The notes under the pieces were generated by a model, which saw nothing but the letters and a program-made list of their open reading frames with translations, had not been told where the DNA came from and made no database searches. Positions 25,739-37,587 of a stretch of 64,000 nt of DNA are shown here, piece by piece. Within the stretch, counting starts at the first letter, position 1. Each line of letters starts with the position of its first letter. The DNA is from Cunninghamella blakesleeana (Eukaryota > Mucoromycota > Mucoromycetes > Mucorales > Cunninghamellaceae): NCBI GenBank assembly GCA_017871115.1, contig JAFCIZ010000004.1, forward strand, positions 1,154,501 through 1,218,500. Reading direction: 5' to 3'. The position numbers and the translations under genes were made by a program.

Positions 25739-26131
25739 AGTAATTAAATAAAGTGACATTTGACATGGTGAATAAATAACGTACCTTATAGTCAAAAAGG
25801 TAAATAATTAAAAACGTTGACTAAAAAGGCCAATCATCATGAAAAAAACCATACTATCATGAGAAAAAAAAGATTAACTTATATCAACGCCACAAATAAA
25901 AAAAGTTGACCATTTTTAATGATATATTGGGATATTTTAGTGAAAATGCCAAATAATAGTGTTAAAAATGCTATACATATACTTTAAGTGATAGTGGTTG
26001 CTCCGTCTGCTACTCCTACCATTTCAATTACCATCTTTACTACTTCATTCTATTTTTTTTTTACTATAAGTTAGTTTTATGATAAATGTATTATTAATTT
26101 TTACATTATATAATCTAAAAATACAAACATG

Positions 26132-26215
26132 CATACATACACACATACACACATACACACATACACACATACACACATACACACATACACACACACACAC
26201 ATATATATATATATA
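26132..26215. repeat. Compound microsatellite (ACACATAC)n (AC)n (AT)n
   Basis: An 8-bp unit acacatac is repeated about eight times, running into pure AC and then AT dinucleotides. It is non-coding and far from any start codon. Confidence 0.85.
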
Positions 26216-26856
26216 GATTAAAAAAATGTATATACGTAATAAAACTATTATTTTATTTACTTAATTTGGAATTTTAATACTAACATAAAAGATGAGTATC
26301 CATACGTATATTTTATAAAAAGCTTTCCAAAGGATTTTGAATGATATTACAAAAGAAAAATATTAGGATAATATATGAAACATGAAAAAAATAAAGAATA
26401 TATAAATATAATATAATATAATAAATAATAAATGCTAAATAAAAGATAACAGATAATTAATATATAAGAAGGAATGAGTGAAGCAAAATAATGAGTGAAA
26501 AATATAAATGAATGAATTATAAAGTAAAAATGATGTAATGATGTAGAGGTGATTTTTTACATAAAAAGAAAAAAGATTGGTATAATAAAGATAAGTTCAA
26601 GTCTAAAATGAATGGTTCAATAAAATTAACAATTATTATAAGTGTATGAAATGAAAAGAGGGTGTGTGTGTTTAAAGGATATAAGTGTGTGTATATAAAA
26701 AAAAAAGGATAGAAAAAAAATACTATTTTACTTATTTTTTTGTATATTTTTTTCTTGATATACATATTTTTTTATGTTGTATAATTTTATGTTTGTTGCT
26801 CTTTTTTTGTCGTTATTTTTTTTTTTTTTTTTTTTGTTGCATTATACGTTATTTTT

Positions 26857-28893
26857 TTAATATTCCAATAATAATTCATCAGGGCCACCAGAAATAGATA
26901 TTAAAATAGCAGTTGTTAAAATTACAGCAAATCGACACCATCTCCATACAGATTTAAATAAATGGCGTACTGTTTTTTGTATTCTACCAGCAAAAGTCCT
27001 AGGATGTTGAGCAACGACTAAATCTGTAGTAGGTCTAGTAATTAAAGCAGTAGCATCAGGATATAAACCATTACGAGGTAATGAAGGGTCATACAATGTT
27101 AATAAATGATTATGATTATGATTATTTTCACGAAATTGTATGGTACCATCATCGTCTTCGTCGTTGTGATGTAAATTAAATAAATCGTCAATGTCATGAT
27201 CTTCATCTTTTAATTCAAGCAGCCAATCAGGAACGGTATCTAGTTCATTAGAAGAAGTAGGGTGGTCCAAGTGTAAACCTAATTCTAACCTATCCACAAA
27301 ACGAATGGCTTCATCTAATGCTTGCTGGTCTACACCAGCCGCACGGGCTAAAACGGATTCCATACCATAATCGCTTTGTTGATACAATGCTGATATTGAA
27401 TCGCCAGTGAATTTTGATAAGTCTTTTAATGAAAAACTTGAAAAAGAACTTTTTAATAAAGAAGGCGGTGGGTTGGTTCTTGTTGATGTTGCAGCTTGAG
27501 CTGAAGTGGAGGCAGTAGGAAAAATAGACGTAGTTGGCGGATGATGAACAGAACGAGTAGGTGTAGAGGCTGATGTTTGAGGTATACTACGCTGCTGTTG
27601 TTTAATCCATTCATTTTCTAATTCAGATAAAAGAGTAGGATGAGCATGAATGGGTTGATGAGCATCATTTGGAATATCACCATCGATACAGCTAGGGGCA
27701 GGTGTGTTATGAGTAGAATGAATTTGAACTCCACGTTCTTTTAATTTTTGTAATAATCGACGATGTTCTTCTACACTTGTATTTAATTCATCAATATGTT
27801 TAAATTGTCGTTCATAAGCTGTTTTTAGATTTTCATGGTCATCCTTAGTGAATTGAAAATGATCAAATTGTTCTTTTAATTTACGAAGGTCCTTTAACGT
27901 ATCTGCTAATTTTGTTTCCAATTCTTTTTTTGATTTAACAGCAAGATCGTTTTCTATTTTTAAATTATCTATTTGATCTATCAATTCATCCATCATTTGT
28001 TGATTTTCATCGTCATTGTCATTATCCTGTCCATTCTGTTGACCTTGTCCATTTCCTCCTCTTTTTTTCCCAGAAGCATTATATTGAGGTTGTTTTCCTT
28101 TCATTGATTCCAATTGATGGATTTTATTGGTAGCCATTTCTAAAGTTTGTTGTAACTCTTTGATTTCTTCTTCTAATTCTTGTTGTCGTTTGGTATTATT
28201 TTTATCCATGTTTTTTTGTTCGTCCAAAATAGCTTCCAATCGTGTATTTAATTCTATATTTTTGCTTTCCAAGACCTCAATCATGGCTTCACGTGTACTT
28301 GTAGAAGAAACAAATCGCATGGTTTTTGAATTTTCATCTTCATCTTCGTAATCATAATCATCGCAACTATCAAGGCAAGATTCGATTCCTGAATCACTCT
28401 CATATTTTTTATTGGTTAAAATAGATGATGAAGGTGTTGGTAAAGCTGCTACTGCTGCTGAATCAGTTATCAAGTACTGTGAGGATCTTGTATTCTGTAA
28501 TAATTCTTCATAGCGCTGTTTCATCATAATGTTATTATCTAATAACGATTTTCCTATTTCTGCTGCTAATATCAAATCTATATTATGGTAATGATTTATT
28601 AAAATAAATATTAATATATTAAAAGAATGTTTTTTAGCGTCAGAAAAAATGATATTCAGACATTTATATGTTCATATAAATTTATATATACCTCTTTCTT
28701 TATCTCTAATAGCATGGTACGCATTTTTTAATAAAGGAATGAGTTCAGCTGTTGACTTTTCAGCCATCCATGAAACTGATGACATAAATGAAGTAGTTGA
28801 TAAAGTAGGAGAAGGCGGATTTCCTACTTGTGATGCATTATTAGAAGCTGTTGTATGTAAATCTAAATAAGCGGGTGTCTTTTTTTGACTCAT
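26857..28893 (-). CDS. Tail-anchored coiled-coil protein with BICD/HAP1-type dynein-adaptor motif
   Basis: There are two exons on the minus strand: 28692-28893 and 26857-28577 (640 aa). Splicing creates ERDLILAAEIGKSLLDNN at residues 66-83, matching the AAxxG 'CC1-box' consensus of the BICD-related, Spindly, TRAK and HAP1 adaptors that contacts the dynein light intermediate chain. The motif is followed by MKQRYEELLQ. Long coiled coils are predicted at about 163-235 and 258-358 (REAMIEVLESKNIELNTRLE; ELETKLADTLKDLRKLKEQF). A Ser/Thr/Pro-rich linker and acidic patches follow. The last 40 residues hold a Trp/Arg-flanked hydrophobic segment (WRWCRFAVILTTAILISISG, about 612-631) and a short polar tail, which is the shape of a tail anchor. 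Inference: a membrane-anchored adaptor linking an organelle to dynein. The motif match is seen; the function is not proven. Alternatives are a golgin or other structural coiled-coil protein. Confidence 0.7.
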
Positions 28894-29256
28894 ATTTATA
28901 TAATTAATTAAATATTATAGGGAATTATTAAAATGAAAGTAATAGTAAAAGTGATATTAAATAGTATGAGTAAAAAAAAGAAAAATAATACTAAAAAGAA
29001 AAAAGGTGGAGAAAGAAAGAGAAAAAAAAAAAGGTTTTTAAAAAACTCAAAAAAAAATTGAATTCCCGAAAAAAACAGCTGATCGCTGACTGTGTAACTT
29101 TTATCAAAACATTTTATAAAAGTAGAAATACCAAAACTCTATATATTATTGTCAAAATTAAAATCTAATTTAAACAAAAATAAAAAAATATTATTCTATT
29201 CTATAATTTATATTCTATATTCTATCCTATCTATTATTTTATTTCATTTCCTTGAT
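28894..29256. promoter_or_regulatory. Promoter region of the BICD-related-like gene / 3' end of b5-reductase-like gene
   Basis: This 363 bp region contains an A/G-rich block and then aaaaaaaaattgaattcccg at 29048-29067. This is the reverse form of the TCAAT(n) motif, about 155 bp upstream of the start codon, with cagctgatcgctgac just beyond it. No gene was seen. Confidence 0.4.
29048..29060. promoter_or_regulatory. Candidate promoter motif (reverse of TCAATTTTTTTT)
   Basis: The sequence aaaaaaaaattga lies about 155-167 bp upstream of the coiled-coil adaptor start codon and is followed by attcccg. It is a recurring string; function is inferred only. Confidence 0.3.
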
Positions 29257-30402
29257 TTATTGAAATTTCCATACTTCATTTGATTTTAAACCTAATTTTG
29301 CAAGTAAGCCAGATAATTCACCTTGACTATAATCCAACGCTCTTTGTCCACAAATAAAGTTTAACATTCCGTCAGGACCACTTACAAAAATGAATCGTTT
29401 GTGATCATCAGCATTTTTTTTAGATGTTTCATCATATAACATGGATCGAATGATGGTTTCGGATATTCTTCCTTTTTCACCTTGCCAATCTTCACTTGGA
29501 TATTCTATTACATATTTTATTTTAAATCGATGTGCATATTCCTTTTCTAGTTGATCTAACTCCTTTTTTAATAATATATCATCTTCAGTTTTATTTGCAT
29601 AGATTAACCATAATTTTGTTGTTTCATCATCGTTGGGATCTGTTAAAATATGTTGGATCATCTGATACATTGGCGATATACCCGTTCCTCCAGCAATCTA
29701 AAATAAGACAGATTTTTTAAAGTTGTTATATTTAAATATATATATATATATATATATATTATTTATTTATATGTTATAAATTATACACTGTATATTACAG
29801 CTATTGTATATTATTATATAATTACTTACCATGCCAATTTCATCTTTTGTATTGGATTCATATTGGTATTCTTCTATCATAGGACCCCGAATAAAAATAG
29901 ATTCATTTAATGGAGAAGCAAATAAAGTTCTAGACACAGAACCACCTGGATATTGTTTGACAATTAAATCTATAAATCCATCTTTATATGGGTTAGGATT
30001 GATAGGTGTATAAGGGCGCATGATTTGAATATTATCATCTTTTATGTAAACACAAGACGGAACTGGATAAGGTTGTTCTCCGGAGGAGGTAGTACCGATG
30101 TCAGGAAGCTGGTTTTTATTCAATTGTAAACGAAGTTGTACAGTATCTGGTGATATTTTCTTTTTATTTGTCAATGTTAAAGGAATATAGCTATTACCAT
30201 CTAACTTACCATTGTGTTGATCATAATAATATTTATAATAATACCAACCTCCGTAACTTAAAAACCCCATACTCGTTCCTATTAAAAATAATCGTCGTTT
30301 TGTAAGAGTGGTTTTATAATTGTTATTTATTGTAGTAGTTGTGTATTGTTTTCTTAATATTGATCTTGTCAAGTTTATCCATTGCTGATTTAACTTTATC
30401 AT
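29257..30402 (-). CDS. Mitochondrial FAD/NAD(P)H oxidoreductase, cytochrome-b5-reductase family
   Basis: There are two exons on the minus strand: 29830-30402 and 29257-29697 (337 aa). I used the ATG at 30402, which gives a basic presequence (MIKLNQQWINLTRSILRKQY). A hydrophobic segment (LFLIGTSMGFLSYGGWYYY, about 38-56) follows, fitting an inner-membrane or outer-membrane anchor. The FAD domain has RPYTPI (129-134) and the PGGSVSRTL phosphate-binding stretch. The NAD(P) domain has AGGTGISPMYQMI (193-205) and a C-terminal VSGPDGMLNFICG. The tail DYSQGELSGLLAKLGLKSNE resembles the fungal Cyc2/Mcr1-type branch more than microsomal Cbr1. Known family reaction: electron transfer from NAD(P)H via FAD to a one-electron acceptor. 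Mcr1 versus Cyc2 cannot be settled by eye, so no symbol is given. Confidence 0.85.
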
Positions 30403-30460
30403 ATTTTTAAAAAAAATTAATGAAGGAGGGGTGAAAAAAAATAAATACACTGAATTTTTT

Positions 30461-30472
30461 AAAAAAAATTGA
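30461..30472. promoter_or_regulatory. Candidate promoter motif (reverse of TCAATTTTTTTT)
   Basis: The sequence aaaaaaaattga lies 59-70 bp upstream of the b5-reductase-like start codon, followed by the GC core gcggcg. It is one of the recurring promoter strings. Confidence 0.35.
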
Positions 30473-31248
30473 GCGGCGTTTGAAGTTTTTATAAATTCTT
30501 ATATTTCTTCCTTATACCTAATTCTGGGGTAATATGGTGAACAAATACAGCAATCGTATACTACATTTGAGTTTGAGTTTTCCACCTCTCATAAAAAGTC
30601 TGTTTTTTTTTTTTTTACTTTATTTTATTTCATTTATTATCAATTTTTGTTTGATTTTTAATTTAATAAATTTAAATGCCATACAAAAAAAAATTTCTCA
30701 TAATTTTTTCTTATAAAATATAAAGGTACGTTCAATTTAATAACATAATTATTTAATATATGTATGAAGTAATGATAATAACAACAATAATTTACCATCG
30801 GAAGTGAATAATTTATATGCATAATGTAGTATATTATTGACTAATGATCTAATAAAAGATTGGTGTAAGAATATATATTATATAATGTAACAAAATAATC
30901 ATTATGATTATATCAAAAATAAGCACATGCAAAATAAAAAAAAAGTTTATAATTTAAATCGTTTTTATTGTTATTATTTATTATTTATATATAATTAATT
31001 CTTTGTCTTTGATCAAAATGTTCAATTTAATATTTTTTTCTTATACATTTTTATTATTATCAGTACACAACAATTTAAATCATGATCACTATCATTATCA
31101 TGAAATAAAAAAAATAAAAAACATTTTTAGATAAAATATAATGAGATACACATACCATCATTAATTCCATATTAAAAGAGATAGTATTTATAGGCGAATT
31201 ATATGGGCGTGTTGATAAAAGATTAAAAAATTAAAAAAATCTTCCTCA

Positions 31249-31377
31249 TTATATTAGTACTAAATCCACAAATTTACGGGATATTTGTAATTGATGATGT
31301 CTACGTCGTGATTCTGATGATTTTGTTGTATTTATGATATAATTATTTCTAGCTTTGTGTATAATAATTGTAGCGGG
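31249..31377 (-). other. Coding-like island, no gene model
   Basis: A 42-codon open stretch on the minus strand ends at a TAA. It has an unusually Arg/His-containing translation (SSESRRRHHQLQISRKF) for this A/T-rich DNA. It has no ATG and is preceded by an in-frame TGA. It could be a terminal exon or remnant, or chance. Confidence 0.12.
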
Positions 31378-31536
31378 TCACTGATTTTTATACATTTTTT
31401 CTTGATTTATATATTAGTTCTATATATATTAATTCATTAGATTAATATATATTATTTGTGAACTACAATTATAACTAATCTAAAATCCAAAATCCAATAT
31501 CCAAAATAATAGTTTTTATTAATGTTTTTAGTATTA

Positions 31537-31538
<2 letters not shown>

Positions 31539-31581
<43 letters not shown>

Positions 31582-31582
31582 C
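31539..31582. repeat. Compound dinucleotide microsatellite (AT)n(GT)n
   Basis: About 12 AT units pass into about 9 GT units in non-coding DNA, followed by gcgtacatgtatgcatgtac, a small palindromic tail. Confidence 0.85.
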
Positions 31583-31651
31583 GTACATGTATGCATGTAC
31601 CTTTCACTCTTACCAGCATGTAGTCATTATCTATATATTAATATATTTTAG

Positions 31652-31782
31652 CGGAAAACTTAACATTATTCAAATCAATGTCATTAATTGAGAACGATAT
31701 TGAAATAAAGCGGACAGCTCAGAATTTTAATCAATTTAGTTCAAAAATAAATGAATTGGTAGTTTGTAAATCAACAATGTAA
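31652..31782 (+). other. Coding-like island with acceptor, no gene model
   Basis: After an atattttag acceptor-like site, the plus strand is open for 42 codons. It has a helical, charged translation (MSLIENDIEIKRTAQNFNQF) and then a TAA. It could be the last exon of a small gene or an ORF starting at the ATG at 31678 (34 codons). No upstream exon was found. Function unknown. Confidence 0.18.
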
Positions 31783-32451
31783 TAATAGTTAGGAAAACGT
31801 GTTATTTCATTTCATGGCTTGCAAACAAGTGAAGAACTGCTATTTTTCATTTTTATTTTTCTTGTGATAAATGGAAACAAACGTTTCGAATAATTATTTT
31901 AGATAATCCATTCATTCTAAGTAAAAATTGTTGTAAGATATAATAATTGTAAAATTATTATAAAAAAGAAAGAGAGAAAGGGAAGTAGAGTGGAATAGTA
32001 GTAATAATAATAAAAAAACTCTTACTTTTATATAATTTTAAAGTCCGGACGGGTTATTTATGCTTGAAAAATAATATTAATTCAGACATGTATAAACGGT
32101 AGTGTCTCCTGTCATTCTTTTTTAATAAAACGAAATATAAATCTAAATAAAAGTAGCTGTACTCTCACAGCCATCTTCTTTGAAATTACATAAAGGTTTA
32201 AACCTGATTTGGAATAATAAATATAATTATTAAATTTACAAAGTTATCTCATTATAATATATCTTTTTAATCACTTTTTTTACGTATATATTTGATCCTA
32301 GCAAATTAGTTCAAGTACCACATAAGTATGAAAAGTATAATTTGATATATTTTTTTATTGTATATATATTTATATATATAATAGAAATAACACAGTTCAT
32401 TTTTATTATATGAGTAATAAGATTTGTATTTTACATACCATTTATATTAAT

Positions 32452-33607
32452 TTACATACGAGGAGCTAAACGGTGATATGGAACTGATAAACCTTCAATG
32501 ATTTTAACATACATCTAAAAAAAAAGAAATATACAATAAAACATGTGTATATATCAGTATAAAAGTAGAATGAAATAGTGTGCATATTTTAACAACTGTA
32601 TAATTTATATAAAACCTACTTGGTCTTTCAATTGTTTGTAGCCAGGACCAGCTGATTTAGATAGAGGAGCAAGCTTAGCAGCAAAAGCCTTTGCAGTTGG
32701 TAAGACTTCATTTTCAGGAGCAATAGCATCAACAATACCCTTTTCTAAAGCTTCTTTAGCAGGGAAACGATAAGCACGTAATACCATATCACGGAAAACA
32801 GTGGGTTGGAGTTTATATTCAAGAACTGCACTCATACCAGGATGTAATGGGGCACCAAATTCAACTTCATTCTAAAATAACGTATTTATATAAGAAATAG
32901 TAATATTAATATTGAAATTAAAAATAAAAAAGAATAATCTGATGTGTTGTTTTTTAATCCATTATCTCCAAAAAAAAAAAAAGCTTACCATACAAATATA
33001 ACCTCTATCAGAACGCATTACACGATAATCTAATTAAAATAACATATCAATTATAAATATATTATTCTATAATATATTTATATATTCACATCTATATTCC
33101 TCTTATTTTACTAACCATGAGCCATAGCAAACATACAACCTCCAGCAAAAGCATGTCTATAAATAATAATTATAGTTAATAAATAAATAAATAATACTAA
33201 CAATAATCATTGATAGTTATTTTTAAAAATTATAATATAAATATATATTCTTACCCATTAAGGGCAGCAATAGTTGGAATACAGAAAGAGACGAGTTTTT
33301 TTAAAAGAGAGAGAAAGACATCCATAAAAGGTGTATAACTGACAGCGTGGCCAAGGTCAAGACCATTACTAAAGATCTTACCATCTCCAACAGTAACTAA
33401 AGCCATATCTAAAGTTTCTTCGGCGGTAACGAAAATATCTTCAATGGTTTGGAGAGCAAGTAAAATACTTTTACAGAACTCGGTATCAAATCGATTATCT
33501 TTATGGTGTAAATGTAAAATAAAAACATCTCCTTCTTTATGAAGAGTCATTTTGGCGTTTTCTTCTGAAGGGAAAGATTGAGGGAAAACTGCTTTAGTAG
33601 TGGCCAT
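32452..33607 (-). CDS. Enoyl-CoA hydratase/isomerase family protein
   Basis: There are five exons on the minus strand: 33255-33607, 33116-33156, 32989-33029, 32620-32871 and 32452-32514 (249 aa). Crotonase-fold landmarks are HLHHKDNRFDTEFCKSIL, VTVGDGKIFSNGLDLGHA (oxyanion-hole strand), IPTIAALNGHAFAGGCMFAM (second oxyanion glycine and substrate loop), DYRVMRSDRGYICMNEVEFG and EKGIVDAIAPE. This pattern fits the Delta3,Delta2-enoyl-CoA isomerase branch found in peroxisomes of plants and fungi. The Glu in NEVEFGAPL is a plausible catalytic residue. Known role: repositioning double bonds during beta-oxidation of unsaturated fatty acids. The C-terminus LAPRM is not a clear PTS1, so location is open. 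The two 41-nt exons are defined by exact family continuity. Confidence 0.88.
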
Positions 33608-34743
33608 ATTTAAAATTGATATATTTAAAAATATTAAGTAATAAAATAATAAAAATAAGAATAAAAAAAAGTGTGAGTGAAAGTGAGAAAAAAGAAAAAG
33701 AAAAAAAGTGAAAAAAAAAATTGACCTTTTATAAAAAAAATTAATATGTGGGGAAATAAAATTTATAATAGAAAATAATCCAAATATTAACGCCGTTTCA
33801 ACATTAAAAAAATCATTAAATAGAAAATAACCCTTTATTTCTTAATAGTTTATTACACTAGTAATTAAATAAATGGTATATCTATATAATATATATTTAT
33901 ACATTTTATGTTTATTGATTCTATTTATTTTAATAAGTATGAAAAAGCTACAAGTTTTAATAGTTTTTATTCAATTAGTTAACAAACGGCAATCGGCTAT
34001 GTAGAAAAAAAAAAAATTAAAGTTACGTGCCCTTTGACATGTGAAATTAAATAGTATCATCAAAACCTGGAGTAAGCTATATTAAACCTCAATATTAAGT
34101 AAGACAGACGAATCAAATTTTATATAAAAAAATAACAAATGCATATATTGGTTAGTTTCCACTACGTAATAAATATTGATACAAAAAAGCAAAAATAAAT
34201 TTATTCATATGTTATTTGTACAAAAGGAAAAAAAAAAAAAAAAAAATAGACGCATTAAAAAGTGTTTGATTATCGTTTACGTAGATTTATTAAAGGTCAA
34301 TTGACTAATCGCGTTTTTTTGATTTTTTTTTAATTGTGATACTATTTTATTTTATTTTTGTTAATACTATAGCTTAAATCAAATCTAGTCAATTGAAAAT
34401 TATTTTACACTTTTTTAAGAAAAAAAAAAAGAAACTCTAAGAATGTTTATTTAACTATATGTATTTATATCTTATAATAAAAGTAAAAATATATAGATAG
34501 TTAAAAACAAAATAAAAATGGTATTTAAATAATAATAATAAAACTAATAAAAATATAAAACAAAAGTTGTAGATAATATGTATAATGTAAAAATAAAATA
34601 AAATAAAAATAAAGAATGAATATGCACAAATTAATTTATGAAAAGAAATAAAATCGTTTGTTTTAACCTATTTTTTTTTACGTTTTGATAATTTTTTTTA
34701 TAAAAAATATAATAAAATAAAAATAATGATTCTAACAATAAAC
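33608..34743. other. Intergenic region, ECI promoter and TF 3' end
   Basis: This 1.1 kb region has a promoter motif copy (aaaaaaaaaattga, 33711-33724) about 105 bp before the isomerase start. The remainder is A/T-rich with long A/T homopolymers (e.g. 34229-34247). No gene was recognised. Confidence 0.45.
33712..33724. promoter_or_regulatory. Candidate promoter motif (reverse of TCAATTTTTTTT)
   Basis: The sequence aaaaaaaaattga lies 105-117 bp upstream of the isomerase start codon. It sits at the end of an A/G tract, so its independence from simple poly-A is uncertain. Confidence 0.25.
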
Positions 34744-37587
34744 TCAAATAATAAAAGAACTAGGAAGAGTTATGTTATCAGTATTATTACTCATACCTTG
34801 ATTCATAAGTTGATTAGTAGGTAAAACTGTAGCGGGAAGAAGTCGAATTCGATTATCTTCTTCTGGTGTATGGTCGGGTGAATAATAGGAAGGAGGTGAA
34901 GAAGACCCTGTAGATTCGAGATCTTGCATATTTTCGGTTGTTGTTGTTGAGGATGAACCATTATTTCTAATTGGTTGTAATGCAATATGTGGTGGTTGTT
35001 GGAGAGAATAGTGAATAGAAGTAGGCGAGGAAGATGCTATAGTGGACGTGGAGGTAGGTATAACATCTGCCATGATAGCATTGTTATTATTATTGCTATT
35101 ATTGTCACCGTTGTTGCTTATATTAGTATTTCTATTGCCGTGATGATCACTATTATTATTATTATTCGTATTAGTTTGATGTGGCCAATTTAAACTATGA
35201 AAAGCAGCAGTAGGAGTACCAGTACCACTGTGACCGCCGCCAAATATTAATTCCGTCATGGAATCATTTAAAAGACCATCCAAATCAATACTACTAGTAT
35301 TTGTTGTATGAGGTAACATAGATCCAGATAAAATAATAGGTTCCAAATGGCCAAATGATTTTAGGAAATTAGCTGGTAATGTATTTAAATTATTATTTCC
35401 ATTGTTATTATTGTTATTATTACTATTATTATTATTGAGAGGGTAATCAAGTTGTTGCATTTGATATTGACGACTACGTTGTAAAATATGCCACATTCCT
35501 ACAAGTTGATAACTTGATTTAAACGAATCATCTAGAGTCATGCCACATCTATTTGTTAAAAACCGGTCCACAAGTCTATCAAATTCTACTTTGGTTAAAT
35601 AACTACAATTGGCATCCTTTAAAATACGAATACTACGACTGAGACGTTCCCTATTTCGTGTTTCAGGGTCTTGGCGTGTCATTGTTGTTTCTAAATGAAT
35701 AGATGCAGCCAATGTAATGGACATGACAAAAGTATTATAAAGTCGATTTTCATCTTTTTGTTGTAACATTTGTCCAGCAATATGAATGATTGAATCTGCA
35801 GCACTATTACATACACTATCACGAGTATATTGATCTTTATCTAAAAGGGGTGACTGATGTAATATAATTTGTACAGTATGATAAAGCATGCGAACTGTCT
35901 TAGCTATAGGTGAAGGTGAGTTATCTACATCAGGTTTTCCATAATCCAGATAAGAAGGTAAATGAAGAAACCAATCAACCAGTTGATGCTCTAAGTCTTT
36001 TGTTGTTGTTGAGGCTATATTATCATTATCTAGCGATGATGATGTTAAAGTATCAAACATATCACCAACAATATCTGCTAATTGAATTAATTCCATAAAG
36101 GATGGCATTTGAAGTGCTGATTCAGTTGTGTCATCCTTTAATACTAGAGGCTGCTCCACTTCCCATTTCAAATTACGACTATCAATTGCTTGCAACTGAC
36201 TATCTTCCAGTATAGGCTTTTTACAATTCCAACCTTCTTTTTCCATATGAATTAGTCTAGCACCCGTATAAAACGACAATAATCCATCTGTAAAAAATAT
36301 AACCCAAAAAGTACGTCGTCGCTGTTCCGTATTTACTATTGATGATGATGGATCTGCATTTTTTCCAAGGTTTAATCGTCTAACAAAATCAATCAAGTGT
36401 CTTCTAAGGCAAGCACATTTTTTTAAGTCGCCCATCATAAATGTATACCAGCACATAATGATAACAGCCTATTTATATAATTATTAATTTATTTTTTTAA
36501 AATAAATAAATAAATAAAAAAAATAGACGAATATATATATATATATAGATATAGATATATATATAAACATATTTAATTATAATTCTTTTTCCTTTTTTTA
36601 TTATTAATTAAATATAAAATATGACACAGATGACTTACTTGAACACTAGATATTGTTGGTTCTTCTGTTTTTAATTTTTCAAATAATAATAAACACCGTT
36701 CAAAGTATAAACGTTCCATATCATCCCGATGTTCCAAATATCTACTACCCATAGCACAAACAGCATAACATAGAAGTGGGTCAATATCATCAGGAAAGTG
36801 AGCAAGGCGGTGAAGAAAGTGGTGTCGAGAAAGAATAGGCAAAAATAAATTGAAATTTGCGAAATATTTTTCAGCCAGTTGTAATTTAAATTGCTTTGGT
36901 AGTGTATCATTTGCTAGATTTGTCTATATATTAAAAAAGGAAATAAAAAATAAAAAAAAAGAGTGGAAAGTTAAAAAAAATCCTTTGAAACAATAAAGAT
37001 AATATATATAATTATAAACTTATTATTATCTCTACTATTATTTAAGTTATTACCATAGGACCACCTGTAAGTATACAATCAGCTCTCCATTTTTCTTTTA
37101 AAGCCTCCACAGCGCCAACTACTAGATTCAATAAAGAGTTTGCAGAAGTTACTTGATAAGAAGGTTGGGAATTGACAGGAGGAGAAGGTGAAGGTGATAA
37201 AGTAGTTGATTGTTGATTTGTTCCAGAAGTAATATTATCATTATCAATGTTATTATTACTACTATTATTATTATTATTACTAATGGTTGAAGTTTTATTA
37301 TTATTGTTATTAGCTGTATTGCGCTTTGTATAAGGCTGCTTGTCTTTTCCAAGCAATGATTCCATTCTATGAGCTCTATTTTCAATTACTTCTACATGCC
37401 CTTTTGGTGGCCCACGTTTTCTAGGAGGATCAGAAAATTCACATGGTAAGCCCATAGACTCACATCGTGAACAACAAGGTTGAATCCCGTCGCATTTTAC
37501 TTTTTTTTTTCTACAAATGACACAAGCTAAGGTTACTTTAACACGTTTAGGCTTATCACTGGTAGATTTAGTCACTTTTGTCATCAA
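34744..37587 (-). CDS. Zn(II)2Cys6 fungal transcription factor
   Basis: There are three exons on the minus strand: 37054-37587, 36639-36923 and 34744-36468 (847 aa). The N-terminal zinc cluster is CVICRKKKVKCDGIQPC followed by CSRC and C49, i.e. C22-x2-C25-x6-C32-x6-C39-x2-C42-x6-C49. The segment RKRGPPKGHVEVIENRAHRM that follows is a linker found in XlnR/Gal4-class regulators. The fungal-specific regulatory domain is seen as PILSRHHFLHRLAHF, DPLLCYAVCAMGSRYL, then MCWYTFMMGDLKKCACLRRH and NTEQRRRTFWVIFFTDGLLS. The C-terminal third is Asn-rich (long N runs, about 34900-35450) and Ser/Thr/Pro-rich, probably the activation region. Known role: DNA-binding regulator, often of metabolism or detoxification. 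The target cannot be told from sequence; the adjacent isomerase gene is one guess only. Confidence 0.92.

Larger units (their letters stand above)
25019..26856. other. Long intergenic region with microsatellite
   Basis: This 1.8 kb region contains the PPIL4-like promoter (variant TTCAACT(8) at 25083-25096), a compound (ACACATAC)n-(AC)n-(AT)n microsatellite, and a few GC-elevated patches with weak coding potential (see findings). A poly-T run lies at 26818-26835. No gene could be supported. Confidence 0.45.
30403..32451. other. Long intergenic region (2.05 kb)
   Basis: This region contains the b5-reductase promoter (aaaaaaaattgagcggcg at 30461-30478), an (AT)n(GT)n microsatellite, and two short coding-like islands (plus 31652-31782; minus 31249-31377) that I could not build into a gene. 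The rest is A/T-rich with no recognisable element. Confidence 0.45.

Noticed and set aside
26132..26215. CRISPR-like regular repeat
   Set aside because: The units are 8 bp without spacers, a plain microsatellite in a eukaryotic genome.
34803..35193. Ile/Val- and Gln/Leu-rich frames overlapping the transcription factor tail
   Set aside because: They are antisense and out-of-phase readings of the Asn/Ser/Thr repeats of the Zn2Cys6 protein.
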